DNA of 64,000 nt from Bradyrhizobium sp. CCGUVB1N3 (GCF_024199925.1 NZ_JANADR010000001.1:8063501-8127500); one strand, 5' to 3'. Counted from the stretch's first letter, positions 1 through 9,046 are shown. Notes: generated by a model from the letters alone, not told the origin. A program made the numbers and translations.

Positions 1-576
1 ATCGAGACCGCGGCCGAGTTCATCGCGCAGGACGCGATTGTGGTCGCCGAGATGGGCCTGCCGATCGGAGCGCTTAACCGGCTCTTCGAGCTGAAGCGGG
101 ACAAGCACTTCGAACTGATCTTTAATCCTGCGCCGGTGAGGCCCGGGCTTCCATCGACGGCGTGGAGAAGCGTTGATTTTGTCACACCGAACCAGACGGA
201 AGCCTTTGAGCTGACGGGAATTGAGGTCGACGACTTCGATAGTGCCGCCCACGCTGCGCTAAAGCTTCTCGATCTCGGGCCACGTGCCGCGCTGATCACC
301 CTCGGTGCGCAGGGCGCCTATTATGCAGATGAAAAGCACTCCTTTGCCTTGCGCGCTTTTCCCGTCAAGGTGGTCGACACCACGGCCGCAGGCGACGCCT
401 TCAACGGAGCATTCGCCGCGTCTCTCGCGCAAAGGCTGTCTTTGAGCGAAGCCGTGAGGAAGGCCCTGGCCGTGGCCGCCCTATGCGTGACGCGGCGCGG
501 CGCTCAAAGCTCCATGCCGAGCGCGGAGGCCGTTGACGAGTTTCTAAAGTCTCAAACGATCTTGGAGTTGGAATGA
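1..576 (+). CDS. PfkB-family sugar kinase, C-terminal part (cut by window edge)
   Basis: The reading frame is open from the first base, so the N-terminus lies outside the window. The visible ~191 residues are the C-terminal half of a ribokinase/PfkB carbohydrate kinase, which phosphorylates a sugar or nucleoside with ATP. The family signature is clear: DTTAAGDAFNG near the C-terminal third, with the catalytic Asp of the A/GAGD motif, preceded by a VTPNQTE stretch that is typical of the family. Its stop overlaps the ATG of the following dehydrogenase (ATGA), so the genes are translationally coupled. The substrate cannot be told from the sequence; the operon context (dehydrogenase, phosphatase, sugar ABC ATPase) suggests a sugar or polyol. 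Confidence 0.9.
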   Translation: METAAEFIAQDAIVVAEMGLPIGALNRLFELKRDKHFELIFNPAPVRPGLPSTAWRSVDFVTPNQTEAFELTGIEVDDFDSAAHAALKLLDLGPRAALITLGAQGAYYADEKHSFALRAFPVKVVDTTAAGDAFNGAFAASLAQRLSLSEAVRKALAVAALCVTRRGAQSSMPSAEAVDEFLKSQTILELE

Positions 577-1343
577 CCGGACAGTTCTCAGTCTCAGATA
601 GGACGGTGCTCGTGACCGGAGCCGGTGGCGGCATCGGCTCTGCCATCGTGAACGCGTTTCGGGCAGGTGGGGCGAAAGTCCTTGCCACCGATGCAAACCT
701 CGAAAGTCTCGAGGACACTTTGGCAAGCTTGCCCTATGGCAACGGGGTATTGCCGATGGCCATGGACGTGGCGCGCGAGCAAGATGTCACCATGGTGCTC
801 GACGAGGTTGCCAGACGCTTTGGCCGGCTCGACGTGCTGGTCAACAATGCCGGTATCAAATCTGCAGAGCCGCTCCTGAACGGTAGTCCAGAGAAGATCG
901 AACGCACCATCCAGATCAACTCGGTCGCTGTCTTGCACTGCTCCAAACTGGCGATCGAGCGCTTCATGAAAGCCAAGGGCGGCAGCATCGTCAACATCGG
1001 CTCCTCCCTTTCTTCCCAGGGGGCAGTCTTCAACTACCAGGCAGGTGGCGCCGACTATTGCTTATCCAAGGCGATCGTTCACGACGTCACTAAGCTTCTC
1101 GCCTACGAATGTGCGCCCCTCAAGATCAATGTGAACGCAATCGCGCCAGGAATCATCGATACGCCGATGCACGGACGTCCGCGTGAGGAGACCGAAGCGC
1201 GCCACAGTGGCCGGATCCCCTTGGGACGGGTGGGCGTACCCGATGATATCGCAGGATTGGCGGTTTTCCTCGCAAGTCCTGCAGCTTCCTACATGACGGG
1301 GCAGATCGTTCACGTGAACGGCGGGATGCTGATGAATGGCTAG
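573..1343 (+). CDS. Short-chain dehydrogenase/reductase (SDR)
   Basis: This 256-residue protein is a classical SDR of normal length. Visible landmarks are the N-terminal dinucleotide-binding GAGGGIG motif, the structural NNAG motif, an active-site Ser in the NIGSSLSSQG stretch, and the YCLSK catalytic YxxxK. The C-terminal PGIIDTPM and HVNGGM stretches are also typical. It should oxidise or reduce an alcohol/ketone with NAD(P). It overlaps the upstream kinase by 4 bp and the downstream HAD phosphatase by 8 bp, so it sits in a tightly coupled catabolic operon. The substrate is inferred only loosely (sugar, polyol or sugar acid). Confidence 0.93.
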   Translation: MTGQFSVSDRTVLVTGAGGGIGSAIVNAFRAGGAKVLATDANLESLEDTLASLPYGNGVLPMAMDVAREQDVTMVLDEVARRFGRLDVLVNNAGIKSAEPLLNGSPEKIERTIQINSVAVLHCSKLAIERFMKAKGGSIVNIGSSLSSQGAVFNYQAGGADYCLSKAIVHDVTKLLAYECAPLKINVNAIAPGIIDTPMHGRPREETEARHSGRIPLGRVGVPDDIAGLAVFLASPAASYMTGQIVHVNGGMLMNG

Positions 1344-2163
1344 CGGTAGCTCTGGCCCAAACTGGCCGCCGATCGAAGGGATCATTTCGGATCTCGACGG
1401 CGTCGTCTATCGCGGGAACGCTGCGATTGTCGATGCCATCCAGGTATTTGGAGCCTGGCAGGCGGCCGGATTGCCGTTCTGCTTCGTGACAAACAATTCC
1501 ACCCATACGCCGCAAGATGTCGTCCGCAAATTGGAAGGTTTTGGGCTTTCCGTCGCACCGAAAGACGTTGTCACGAGCGCCATCACCGCCGCCGAGCTGA
1601 TCCGTGCGAAATACCCGGACCTCATGCGCGTATTTGTCATCGGCGCACCGTCTCTTGTGAAAGCTATGGCAGACGTGGGGCTCGAGGTTACCGATCGAAA
1701 ACCTCAGGCTGTCGTCATGGGGCTCGACCGTCAGATCACGCATGAGAAACTGCGAATTGCGGTCGAAGCGATCTTGAATGGCGCTGCCTTCATCGGCACT
1801 AATCCAGATCTCCTCTTGCCGACCGCTAGCGGATACGAGCCGGGCGCAGGAGCAACGATCACCGCTGTGGCGGCTGCCACGCAAGTCAAGCCCGTGATCG
1901 TCGGTAAGCCCGAGCCGCACATGATCGAGACCGCACTTGCGCGTCTGGGGACGGCGCGCGGCTCCACATTGCTGATTGGCGACCAGATTCAGACCGATAT
2001 TCAGGCCGGGAAACGAGCCTGCCTGCCGACCGTGCTGGTTACGACGGGGGTGCCCCCCCGAGAGGATCCATTACTGGTGCCGCCCGATTTCATCGTGTCC
2101 AGCCTGGAAGAGATTGGGGTGAGGCCGGCGCCGGTTGGAAGTTCGCGACAGAGGAGAGCCTGA
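1336..2163 (+). CDS. HAD-IIA (NagD-like) phosphatase
   Basis: This 275-residue protein is a HAD hydrolase of the IIA/NagD type. The nucleophile motif SDLDGVVYRG is near residue 20, followed by the FVTNNST motif II, the Lys of VGKPEPHM and the acidic GDQIQTDIQAG motif near the C-terminus. Such enzymes dephosphorylate small sugar or nucleotide phosphates in the cytoplasm. The start overlaps the SDR stop and the stop overlaps the start of the next gene (TGATG), showing one operon. A role in removing dead-end sugar phosphates made by the PfkB kinase is inference. Confidence 0.9.
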   Translation: MASGSSGPNWPPIEGIISDLDGVVYRGNAAIVDAIQVFGAWQAAGLPFCFVTNNSTHTPQDVVRKLEGFGLSVAPKDVVTSAITAAELIRAKYPDLMRVFVIGAPSLVKAMADVGLEVTDRKPQAVVMGLDRQITHEKLRIAVEAILNGAAFIGTNPDLLLPTASGYEPGAGATITAVAAATQVKPVIVGKPEPHMIETALARLGTARGSTLLIGDQIQTDIQAGKRACLPTVLVTTGVPPREDPLLVPPDFIVSSLEEIGVRPAPVGSSRQRRA

Positions 2164-3275
2164 TGTCCGATGTTCGTTTGGAAGGCGTCAATAAGGCCTA
2201 TGGGACCATCCAGATCCTGCGGAATATCGATCTGACGATCGATCACGGCGAATTTGTCGTATTCGTTGGGCCATCCGGGTCGGGCAAGTCGACGCTGCTG
2301 CGAATGATCGGTGGTCTGGAGCGAATTAGCGGAGGACGGCTCTTGATCGACAACGAGGTCGTCAACGATGTTGACGCGGCTGACCGAAACCTCGGCATGG
2401 TGTTTCAGAGCTATGCTCTTTATCCGCACATGACGGTGCGAGAGAACCTTGCCTTTCCTCTGCGCATGGCCAAAGTGCCGAAAGACGATATGGCTAGTAG
2501 GGTCGCCGAGACTGCGTCGCTGTTGCAGATCGATCACCTGTTGGAGCGCAAACCTCGGCAACTCTCAGGAGGACAACGGCAGCGCGTGGCGATTGGACGT
2601 GCCATCGTGCGTGAACCCAAAGTGTTCCTGTTCGACGAGCCGCTGTCGAACCTGGATACCGAGTTGCGGGTGCAGATGCGGGTGCAGATTGCCAAGCTGC
2701 ACAAGCAGCTTGGCAACACCATGATCTATGTGACCCACGACCAGGTCGAGGCCATGACGATGGCCGACAAGATCGTCGTGCTCAAGGACGGCAACATCGA
2801 GCAAGTGGGGAGTCCGCACGAACTCTATCACAATCCGGCTTCTCGCTTCGTGGCCGGGTTCATCGGCTCGCCCAAGATGAATTTCCTCAACGGCCACATC
2901 GAGGCGGCGCACGCGGCGGGCATGGACGTCAAACTCGACGCGGGTGCGACGGTCTCCGTCCCCGTTCTGCCTGATCAAATGCTTGTCGGCAAGCCGATCG
3001 CGCTCGGAATTCGCCCGGATGATTTCTCTCCATCCGTGGCGGGGCAGACCGATATCGGAATCGAGCTTGACGTCGATTTCGTCGAGCATCTTGGCAGCGT
3101 CACCTACATCTACGGCAACGCTGGCAAGGAATCCGTGGTCGCAAAAGCGCCCAAGCCCCAGCCGCCCAAGAGGTCCGGCAAGGTTCGTCTGGCCGCTTCG
3201 CCAGCGGACTTCCACCTCTTCATGTCGAACGGAAAGGCGCTACGACGGTTGCACGCGCCCGCAAATTGGAGCTAG
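2163..3275 (+). CDS. ABC importer ATP-binding subunit (MalK/UgpC type)
   Basis: This 370-residue protein is the ATPase of a CUT1-type sugar or glycerol-phosphate importer. It has Walker A GPSGSGKST, the Q-loop (VFQSYALYPH), signature LSGGQRQR, Walker B VFLFDEPLSNLD and the H-loop (VTHDQVEAM). A C-terminal regulatory TOBE-type domain occupies about residues 235-370. No permease or binding protein of this type is in the window, so these are presumably upstream of the left edge. It is the fourth gene of the kinase-SDR-HAD operon. It should not be confused with the two-domain ATPase at 11255, which belongs to a CUT2 importer. Confidence 0.94.
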   Translation: MSDVRLEGVNKAYGTIQILRNIDLTIDHGEFVVFVGPSGSGKSTLLRMIGGLERISGGRLLIDNEVVNDVDAADRNLGMVFQSYALYPHMTVRENLAFPLRMAKVPKDDMASRVAETASLLQIDHLLERKPRQLSGGQRQRVAIGRAIVREPKVFLFDEPLSNLDTELRVQMRVQIAKLHKQLGNTMIYVTHDQVEAMTMADKIVVLKDGNIEQVGSPHELYHNPASRFVAGFIGSPKMNFLNGHIEAAHAAGMDVKLDAGATVSVPVLPDQMLVGKPIALGIRPDDFSPSVAGQTDIGIELDVDFVEHLGSVTYIYGNAGKESVVAKAPKPQPPKRSGKVRLAASPADFHLFMSNGKALRRLHAPANWS

Positions 3276-3310
3276 CTTTCAAACCTGCCCTGCAGGAGGC
3301 GGGGCCGGTC

Positions 3311-5086
3311 ATGCACAGGCCGACGGACCAGGTAAAGGGCGGCAGTATCAGGCAGTTCTTCCGGAACTCCCGGTCGTTTGTGCTTGGGGCGGGAATCGGA
3401 TCTGGTATGACCGCAAGAGCGGCCGAGCGTGCGGGCGCAGATTTCGTGCTTGCGCTCAATGCCGGCCGTTTTCGCGCCATGGGAGGCTCTTCGCCGGCCT
3501 CAATCCTTCCAATCCGAAACGCCAACGAATTCGTGGCCGGCTTTGGCCGGACCGAGATTCTGCATAGCACAAAATTGCCGGTATTTTTCGGGGCCTGTAC
3601 CTTCGATCCGCAGCTCGATATCGACGGTTTTCTCGACCGCATCACCAGATGGGGCTTCTCTGGGGTCAGCAACTTCCCGTCCGTCATCCATATCGATGAC
3701 TACAGGCGATCATTGCTTGAAAAGTCCGGCCTGGGCTACGCACGAGAAATCGAGCTCCTGGTGAAGGCTGCCGGACGTGGCCTGATGACTATCGCCTACA
3801 CCCGCACCCAATCCGAAGCAAGACGCATGGTCGAAGCAGGAGCTGAGGCCATCTGCATCAACTTCAATCTCAACCGGGGGATCGAAAGCGGGTCCGATCC
3901 ATCGATCAGCCTGCCGGAGCTTGCCGCGCGCACGAGCGCCGTGGCGCGCGTGGCTCAATCCATCGACAGAAACGTGATCTGCCTGCTCGGCGGCGGACCT
4001 ATTACGAAGCCTGACGAGCTCCTGGATATCTGCCGCGAAACAGGTGTCCAAGGCTTCATCGGCGGCTCCTCGCTCGACCGCGTCCCGTTGGAAATGTCGG
4101 TTCTTGAGGTCACCTCGGGCTTCAAGACAATTCACTTGCTGCGCGAGAAGGTCGATCTTCTTGAGCGCCAGCTCCAGTTGAGCGGCTTCAGGCACGGCAT
4201 CATTGCGCAGTCGTCAGGCATGAAGCGTGTCCTCGAGACCACAAGGCGCTTGGCCGGCAATCCCAATCCTGTGCTCGTCTGGGGCGAGGCCGGATCAGGC
4301 AAGCGCCGAATAGCTAATCTCATTCATGCCTTCAGCGACCGGAAACACACGAAGCCGGCGCTATTTCACTGCCGGCCGGGTCCGGCAATCGACACGGTCG
4401 GTGCGCTGTTCGGGGCAGAGGGCGACGAGAACAGGAGACGCCAACTGTCGCTCCTGGAAGCTGCAAGCGATTCTACGCTCTTGCTAATGCATGTCGATCA
4501 GCTGTCGCGGGATGGGCAAGAGCGTCTTGCCGACTACCTCGAGACGGGTACTTTCACGCCGCTGAACGGCGCGTCCGTTGTAAGGTCAAACGCCCGGATC
4601 GTCGCAACGGCAACAGTGGCTCGCGGCGCGGGCTTGGCAAGTGTTCTATGTCCCCGCCTTCTTGCCTTCTTTGTTGGGCTCGACATAGAACTACCCGCTT
4701 TGCCAAATCGTCTGGAAGACCTTCCGCAGCTCATTCAGCATTTTACGGTCGAGGCCAAAGGGGACTCGAACGCGCAAACGCTGGCAATCGAAAAGTCGGC
4801 GTTCTTGGCGCTTGCGGGCCATCATTGGCCCGGCAATCTTCGAGAATTGCGCCAGATCGTCAACCAACTTGTAAGCTTGAAAGACACACATATAGTTAGT
4901 GACGTCCTCAAGCCGCTTTTGAGCGCGGCATCCCCCACTAGGCCCACAGCGGCATTTTCCGAGCGTGAGTGGATCATCGAAGGCTTGAAACGAAACAGGC
5001 TCCATCGTGGCAAGACTGCCCGTTCTCTGGGGCTTTCAAGAAAGACGCTTTACAACAAGATCAAGAAGCTGCGGATTTTGGAGTAG
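3311..5086 (+). CDS. TIM-barrel (PEP-hydrolase-like) / AAA / Fis-HTH regulator
   Basis: I chose the ATG at 3311 because an AGGAGG ribosome site lies about 9 bases upstream; an in-frame TTG at 3266 gives a longer form. The ~591-residue protein has three parts. Residues ~10-275 are a TIM-barrel of the phosphoenolpyruvate-hydrolase-like family (GFSGVSNFPS, then NLNRG and LGGGPI). A linker with a short coiled coil follows. Residues ~315-530 are an AAA module with a modified Walker A (GEAGSGK), and a C-terminal Fis-type HTH ends in SRKTLYNKIKKL. The GAFTGA loop needed to contact sigma-54 is not visible, so I infer a DNA-binding regulator that senses a small metabolite through the barrel rather than a classical sigma-54 activator. 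It is the last gene of the operon and shares its barrel fold with the genes at 5094 and 26314. Confidence 0.82.
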   Translation: MHRPTDQVKGGSIRQFFRNSRSFVLGAGIGSGMTARAAERAGADFVLALNAGRFRAMGGSSPASILPIRNANEFVAGFGRTEILHSTKLPVFFGACTFDPQLDIDGFLDRITRWGFSGVSNFPSVIHIDDYRRSLLEKSGLGYAREIELLVKAAGRGLMTIAYTRTQSEARRMVEAGAEAICINFNLNRGIESGSDPSISLPELAARTSAVARVAQSIDRNVICLLGGGPITKPDELLDICRETGVQGFIGGSSLDRVPLEMSVLEVTSGFKTIHLLREKVDLLERQLQLSGFRHGIIAQSSGMKRVLETTRRLAGNPNPVLVWGEAGSGKRRIANLIHAFSDRKHTKPALFHCRPGPAIDTVGALFGAEGDENRRRQLSLLEAASDSTLLLMHVDQLSRDGQERLADYLETGTFTPLNGASVVRSNARIVATATVARGAGLASVLCPRLLAFFVGLDIELPALPNRLEDLPQLIQHFTVEAKGDSNAQTLAIEKSAFLALAGHHWPGNLRELRQIVNQLVSLKDTHIVSDVLKPLLSAASPTRPTAAFSEREWIIEGLKRNRLHRGKTARSLGLSRKTLYNKIKKLRILE

Positions 5087-5093
5087 CCTACCC

Positions 5094-5708
5094 TCACGTC
5101 TTGCGCACAGGTCGTCTCGGAGCCGTCGTATTCAAAAGCGAGAACTTTGGTATCGCCGATCCCTGTTGGCCAAGGCTGACCAACTCCATCTGGTCGCAAA
5201 CCCTCAGCGCAAGAGCCTCTTCCGGCAAATACACGATACCTTCAAGACGCGACCCTAGTCGCTTCTCTGCCACGGTGATTTCAGAGTCCCTGGCAGCAGT
5301 GAACAAGATCTTGAATCCGAGGCTTGCGAACCATTCCATACGCCGAAATTCGAGCTCAAGTCCGGTATTAACCGGCATGCCAGCCGTGGGCCGCTCAATG
5401 ATGGACGCAGGTGGGAAATTTACGACGCCGGAAATTTTCGCGTCTTTCAATAAGTCGGCAAAATCCTCCCAGCAGGCAAAGGGATCGATCATAACCATGG
5501 CCGCATAGACGTGAACGGATGCTTTCTGGTGGAGCGCGCGGAGGTCTCGCAAAAGGCAATCGTTCCAGTCGATGACAGGCAAGGTTGCCATTACGAGCAT
5601 GCAGCCTTCTGGAAGACTCCGCAAGGACGGCGCGTAAATTTCCAGAGGTGCGCCCTTAGGCGCGACCGATAGGTGCCTGGTAAGCTTGCAGATGACTGGG
5701 GCCCTCAC
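5094..5708 (-). CDS. Divergent TIM-barrel (PEP-hydrolase-like) protein, possibly shortened
   Basis: This 204-residue protein faces the regulator gene and ends 8 bases from its stop. It resembles the barrel of that regulator: GVVNFPPASIIERP parallels GVSNFPSVIHID, followed by a similar helix and FTA strand. It is shorter than the 276-residue homologue at 26314 and lacks the later barrel strands, so it may be a reduced family member or a decaying gene. A remnant of the same gene, recognisable by VIDWND, lies at 24845-24965. Its upstream region carries the conserved direct repeats and palindrome described at 5722. Confidence 0.6.
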   Translation of the reverse strand: MRAPVICKLTRHLSVAPKGAPLEIYAPSLRSLPEGCMLVMATLPVIDWNDCLLRDLRALHQKASVHVYAAMVMIDPFACWEDFADLLKDAKISGVVNFPPASIIERPTAGMPVNTGLELEFRRMEWFASLGFKILFTAARDSEITVAEKRLGSRLEGIVYLPEEALALRVCDQMELVSLGQQGSAIPKFSLLNTTAPRRPVRKT

Positions 5709-5721
5709 GGCTTTTACCTGA

Positions 5722-5820
5722 TCTTACCCATTCGGACGTTTGGCCGATCTTATACAGCGTTTCAGCACAGTCTAGACTATCCCTTGTCAAGAACGATCCT
5801 GGAGAAAATCGTGTCGTGTC
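5722..5820. promoter_or_regulatory. Conserved intergenic regulatory segment, copy A
   Basis: Two ATCTTA repeats, 25-26 bases apart (5722 and 5747), are followed by a perfect 10-base palindrome AGTCTAGACT at 5769-5778. A GGAG ribosome-like site and a GTG at 5811 follow. The same order and spacing occurs at 24979-25072, where the GTG is the start of the UPF0261 gene. Here the frame after the GTG stops after about eleven codons, so only the control region and start of a lost gene survive. The palindrome is a candidate operator; which protein binds it is inference. Confidence 0.55.
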
Positions 5821-5976
5821 CGGACTACTCTCCGGCCATGAGATGACGGATCGCCGAATTGAGACTCCTAGGAAGTCTGATGCGATCAGCCAACTTGGCC
5901 GTGATGATCTCCGGCAGCCCATTTGGATGCGTTGTGGCGACCAACTCAGGCTGTCACCTGGTAACGATAGCTCTTG
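5821..5976. other. Degenerate remnant between duplicated segments
   Basis: This stretch lies between the copied control region and the copied terminator of the operon at 25-29 kb. It has no convincing coding potential on either strand. By position it is what remains after internal deletion of a second copy of that operon. Confidence 0.4.
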
Positions 5977-6056
5977 GATCCGCTGGCAGACCGGCTCGTC
6001 TGCTTCCTCCCTAGACTTAGGCCGCTGGTAGAGAAATCTGGCAGCGGTCTTTTTTC
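5977..6056 (+). terminator. Rho-independent terminator in a duplicated 80-bp segment, copy A
   Basis: A GC-rich stem (CCGCTG pairing with CAGCGG, around a loop containing GAGAAAT) at 6022-6047 is followed by a T-run. The whole segment from GATCCGCTGG onward is nearly identical to 29181-29258. In the other copy it follows the pyruvate kinase relic, so here it marks the end of a collapsed duplicate operon. Confidence 0.75.
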
Positions 6057-6134
6057 CGGAGGTCACTTGCTGCCAGGCGATAAGGACGATCTATCCTTCA
6101 CTTAGCCCGCAGCTCTGCTGAATAGGCGTTCACC

Positions 6135-6512
6135 GTGAATCATGACCAAACCATGCTGGATGTGCGCGCGTTCCTGGAGCTTTGGGCGCAAACTTTCAAC
6201 TCTCACAGGCTGGAGCATCTGGTTGCGTTATACGCAGATGATGCGCTGCTTCACGGCACGTCTAGTTCCACGCTGTATATCGGCGTCGAAGAAATACGCA
6301 CGTACTTCCATGACGGAGCGATGGCAAAATTCGACGTATGGTATAGCGTCAGGCTGGCGGTCGATGTTGTTATGGTAATCGGAAAATATGCCTTCTCTGA
6401 AATGCGGCACGGTCAGCATGTGACGACACCGGCTCGGTTTACCTTTGTGCTGCGTCGCCACGACGGCGCATGGAAAATCTTACATCATCATTCATCCGCC
6501 ACCCCCATATAA
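6135..6512 (+). CDS. NTF2-like (SgcJ/EcaC, DUF4440-type) protein
   Basis: This 125-residue protein has the cystatin-like NTF2 fold typical of SnoaL/SgcJ/DUF4440 proteins. The features are an N-terminal helix (FLELWAQTFNSH), the YADDALLHG strand, a helix after GVEEIR and the C-terminal RFTFVLRRHDGAWKILHHHSS strands. The closing Trp-Lys-Ile plus His-rich strand is characteristic. Such proteins bind small molecules or act as isomerases or hydrolases, and no specific substrate can be read here. It stands alone between the relic operon and the amidase operon. Confidence 0.8.
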   Translation: MNHDQTMLDVRAFLELWAQTFNSHRLEHLVALYADDALLHGTSSSTLYIGVEEIRTYFHDGAMAKFDVWYSVRLAVDVVMVIGKYAFSEMRHGQHVTTPARFTFVLRRHDGAWKILHHHSSATPI

Positions 6513-7320
6513 AGTTATACTGGCTTATAGTTGGGGTTAGAGCGACAGCGTCAACCTGCCTTGCTCTACCGCTCCTTTAACCATTAACCGAGAGCGGTTG
6601 CGCTTGTCGGTGTGGCCTCTCGCAAGCCACACCCCACACCGCCGCAGCGGATCTTAGCTGCTTGAGGCCGCGCACGATCCGGACCAGGACGGCAACGTCG
6701 GCCGAAGACCGGCGCCTGTTCGCCACCACAATCTCGGACGCGACACGAAGCGATTCCTTCCGACGTAGGTGCCGCTAATTTATCGCCGGGACGGAGCCTT
6801 TCGCGAACAGCTCTCCAGCAAGCCGGCCCTCGCCACGCATCGTGCCAGTTTTAGCGGTGCCGAAGGCCATCCGGCGCAAAGCTCCGGAAATTGCCTCCCC
6901 GCACGATCTTCCGCTTCTAGACCATGTGGACGTCGCCACATGAGCAGCGGCAATCGACATAACTGATCGCTTCCGCATCATGGACATAAAGGAGTGTCGG
7001 CGATGCCAATTAGGATCAGACCTAACCTGGCGAAGCTCGGCCTTCGGACCAACGGATCGATCTGGAGGTGAATTTAGTCTTGCGAAGCGGCCTCTGCTAA
7101 CAACGGCGCCCGTCCCCTGCGACGGTATGCCCGAACAACCCCCCCCTTCATGTATGCCATCCAGACGTTGTCGCTCTCTTGCAGCATCTTTCTTGGCTGC
7201 ATTACCCAAAGTTACCCAGTTCGTATAACGGGTCGTAGCCTCGATCAAACTGCACTCCGTACTCTCGTTTGAATGGGCCACCACAGATTGGTCCACCGTA
7301 GGAAACGACAGGAGAGCCAA
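6513..7320. other. Non-coding or degenerate stretch
   Basis: About 800 bases without a supported gene. A 181-codon minus-strand frame at 6775-7320 has no recognisable domain or ribosome site and looks like chance opening in GC-rich DNA. The last ~50 bases hold the leader of the amidase gene. Confidence 0.4.
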
Positions 7321-8835
7321 GTGTCAGTTGTCTCGCCCACACCAGCGCAGTTGCGAGATGTGGCAGCGCAATGCGGCCTTTCACTGACCGACGAGGACAT
7401 TGTTTCCTTTCGCGGTCTCATCTCGAAATCGCTCGACGCTTACAAATACATTGAAGCCATTCCCGACGAGTTGCCAGCCGTAAAATATGCGCGCACTCCG
7501 GGCTATCAACCTCCGCCCGAGGAGAATTTGCACAACGCATGGTACCGCAAGGCTCGTGTCGAGGGTGCGCCGAGCGGGAAGCTCAAGGGAAAGACCGTCG
7601 CGCTGAAGGACAACATCATGTTGGCTGGGGTGCCAATGATGAACGGCTCGGCGACGCTCGAAGGATTTGTACCTGATATCGACGCAACCATTGTCACCCG
7701 CATGCTCGATGCGGGAGCCGAAATCGCAGGTAAGGTGCATTGCGAATGCTTTTGCACATCGGGTGGTAGCCATACCGGTGCGCTTGGACCGGTGCACAAT
7801 CCTCATAAAATGGGCTACTCTGCGGGCGGCTCGTCTTCGGGTTCCGGCGTTGTCGTCGCGCTTGGCGAAGTCGATATGGCGATCGGAGGCGACCAGGGTG
7901 GCTCAATACGCATGCCCTCGTCCTTTTGCGGCATTTACGGCATGAAGCCGACCTGGGGTCTTGTCCCCTATACCGGCATAATGCCCAATGAGCTGACTCT
8001 CGATCACGCTGGCCCTATGACCGCAACGGTTGCCGACAACGCGTTGCTGTTGGAAGTGATTGCTGGAGACGATGGTTACGATCCGCGCATCAAAGCACCG
8101 AAAGTCGATGAATACACGAACGCACTCGGCCAAACTGTCAGCGGATTAAAGATCGGCGTTCTCAAGGAGGGCTTCGAGCAGCCCGGCGCGGAAGCTGCTG
8201 TCAATAGAGCGGTTCGTGAAGCGGCCAAGCGCTTCAAAGATCTCGGGGCCTCGGTAGAAGCGGTCTCTGTACCGATGCACCTGCAAGGTGCCGCGATCTG
8301 GACGCCCATTGGTACCGAGGGCGCGACACAAACCATGATGTTCGGCGACGGGTTTGGTACCAGCCGATCAGACCTCTTTTCACTATCACTCATGGATTTC
8401 CATCGAGGGTGGCGCCGGAAGGCGAACTCCCTGTCGGAGCAGGCGAAGCTGTTCCTGTTGCTCGGCACCTACATAAACAACACGTACGGGCCGCGATTTT
8501 ACGGCAAGGCCGTGAACGTCTCTCGCCGCCTGACCGCTGCTTATGATAGCGTGCTGAAGGACTACGATCTCCTTCTTCTGCCAACGACGCCCATGAAGGC
8601 GACCCAGCTGCCGCCGCCGGGCGCCAGCCGTGAGGACTATATCACTCGCGCGACGGAGATGTTCACCAACACCGCTCCTTTCAACATCACGCACCATCCG
8701 GCGATGTCGCTGCCTTGCGGAATGGTGGATGGCCTGCCCGTGGGTCTGATGATCGTTGGCCGTCACTTCGAGGAAATGACCATCTATCGGGCGGCGCATG
8801 CGTTCGAGCAGATTGGCGACTGGAAGAAGATGTAG
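7321..8835 (+). CDS. Amidase (amidase signature family)
   Basis: I start at the GTG at 7321, preceded by AGGAGA, rather than the ATG 48 bases upstream, giving about 504 residues. It belongs to the amidase signature family, which hydrolyses carboxylic amides with a Ser-cisSer-Lys triad. The Lys is in TVALKDNIM, the cis-Ser in SAGGSSSGSG, and the nucleophile Ser in GGDQGGSIRMPSS. It lies just upstream of a complete CUT2-type ABC importer on the same strand. Degradation of an imported amide is a reasonable guess but not shown; glutamyl-tRNA amidotransferase A is less likely because no gatB or gatC neighbour is present. Confidence 0.9.
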   Translation: MSVVSPTPAQLRDVAAQCGLSLTDEDIVSFRGLISKSLDAYKYIEAIPDELPAVKYARTPGYQPPPEENLHNAWYRKARVEGAPSGKLKGKTVALKDNIMLAGVPMMNGSATLEGFVPDIDATIVTRMLDAGAEIAGKVHCECFCTSGGSHTGALGPVHNPHKMGYSAGGSSSGSGVVVALGEVDMAIGGDQGGSIRMPSSFCGIYGMKPTWGLVPYTGIMPNELTLDHAGPMTATVADNALLLEVIAGDDGYDPRIKAPKVDEYTNALGQTVSGLKIGVLKEGFEQPGAEAAVNRAVREAAKRFKDLGASVEAVSVPMHLQGAAIWTPIGTEGATQTMMFGDGFGTSRSDLFSLSLMDFHRGWRRKANSLSEQAKLFLLLGTYINNTYGPRFYGKAVNVSRRLTAAYDSVLKDYDLLLLPTTPMKATQLPPPGASREDYITRATEMFTNTAPFNITHHPAMSLPCGMVDGLPVGLMIVGRHFEEMTIYRAAHAFEQIGDWKKM

Positions 8836-9046
8836 AGGTGCGGCAGGAGTGACGCCGTAACTCTTCCCGCAGTCGTCAACACCACAAGCTTTGAGACGAT
8901 CAACTGTGGAGCTCGCAAGACCGTCAGTACGACAACCGGTCAGCATTGTCGTGCTAGTCGCGCATCTGGCGAGGACGTCGGCGGGCGCATCCGGATCACG
9001 CTTTATCCAGAGCATCAATTGTTCAATCAAGCAGAGGAGGGAACTA

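Noticed and set aside
1153..1920. A 255-codon minus-strand frame
   Set aside because: It lies opposite well-supported SDR and HAD genes and has no family features.
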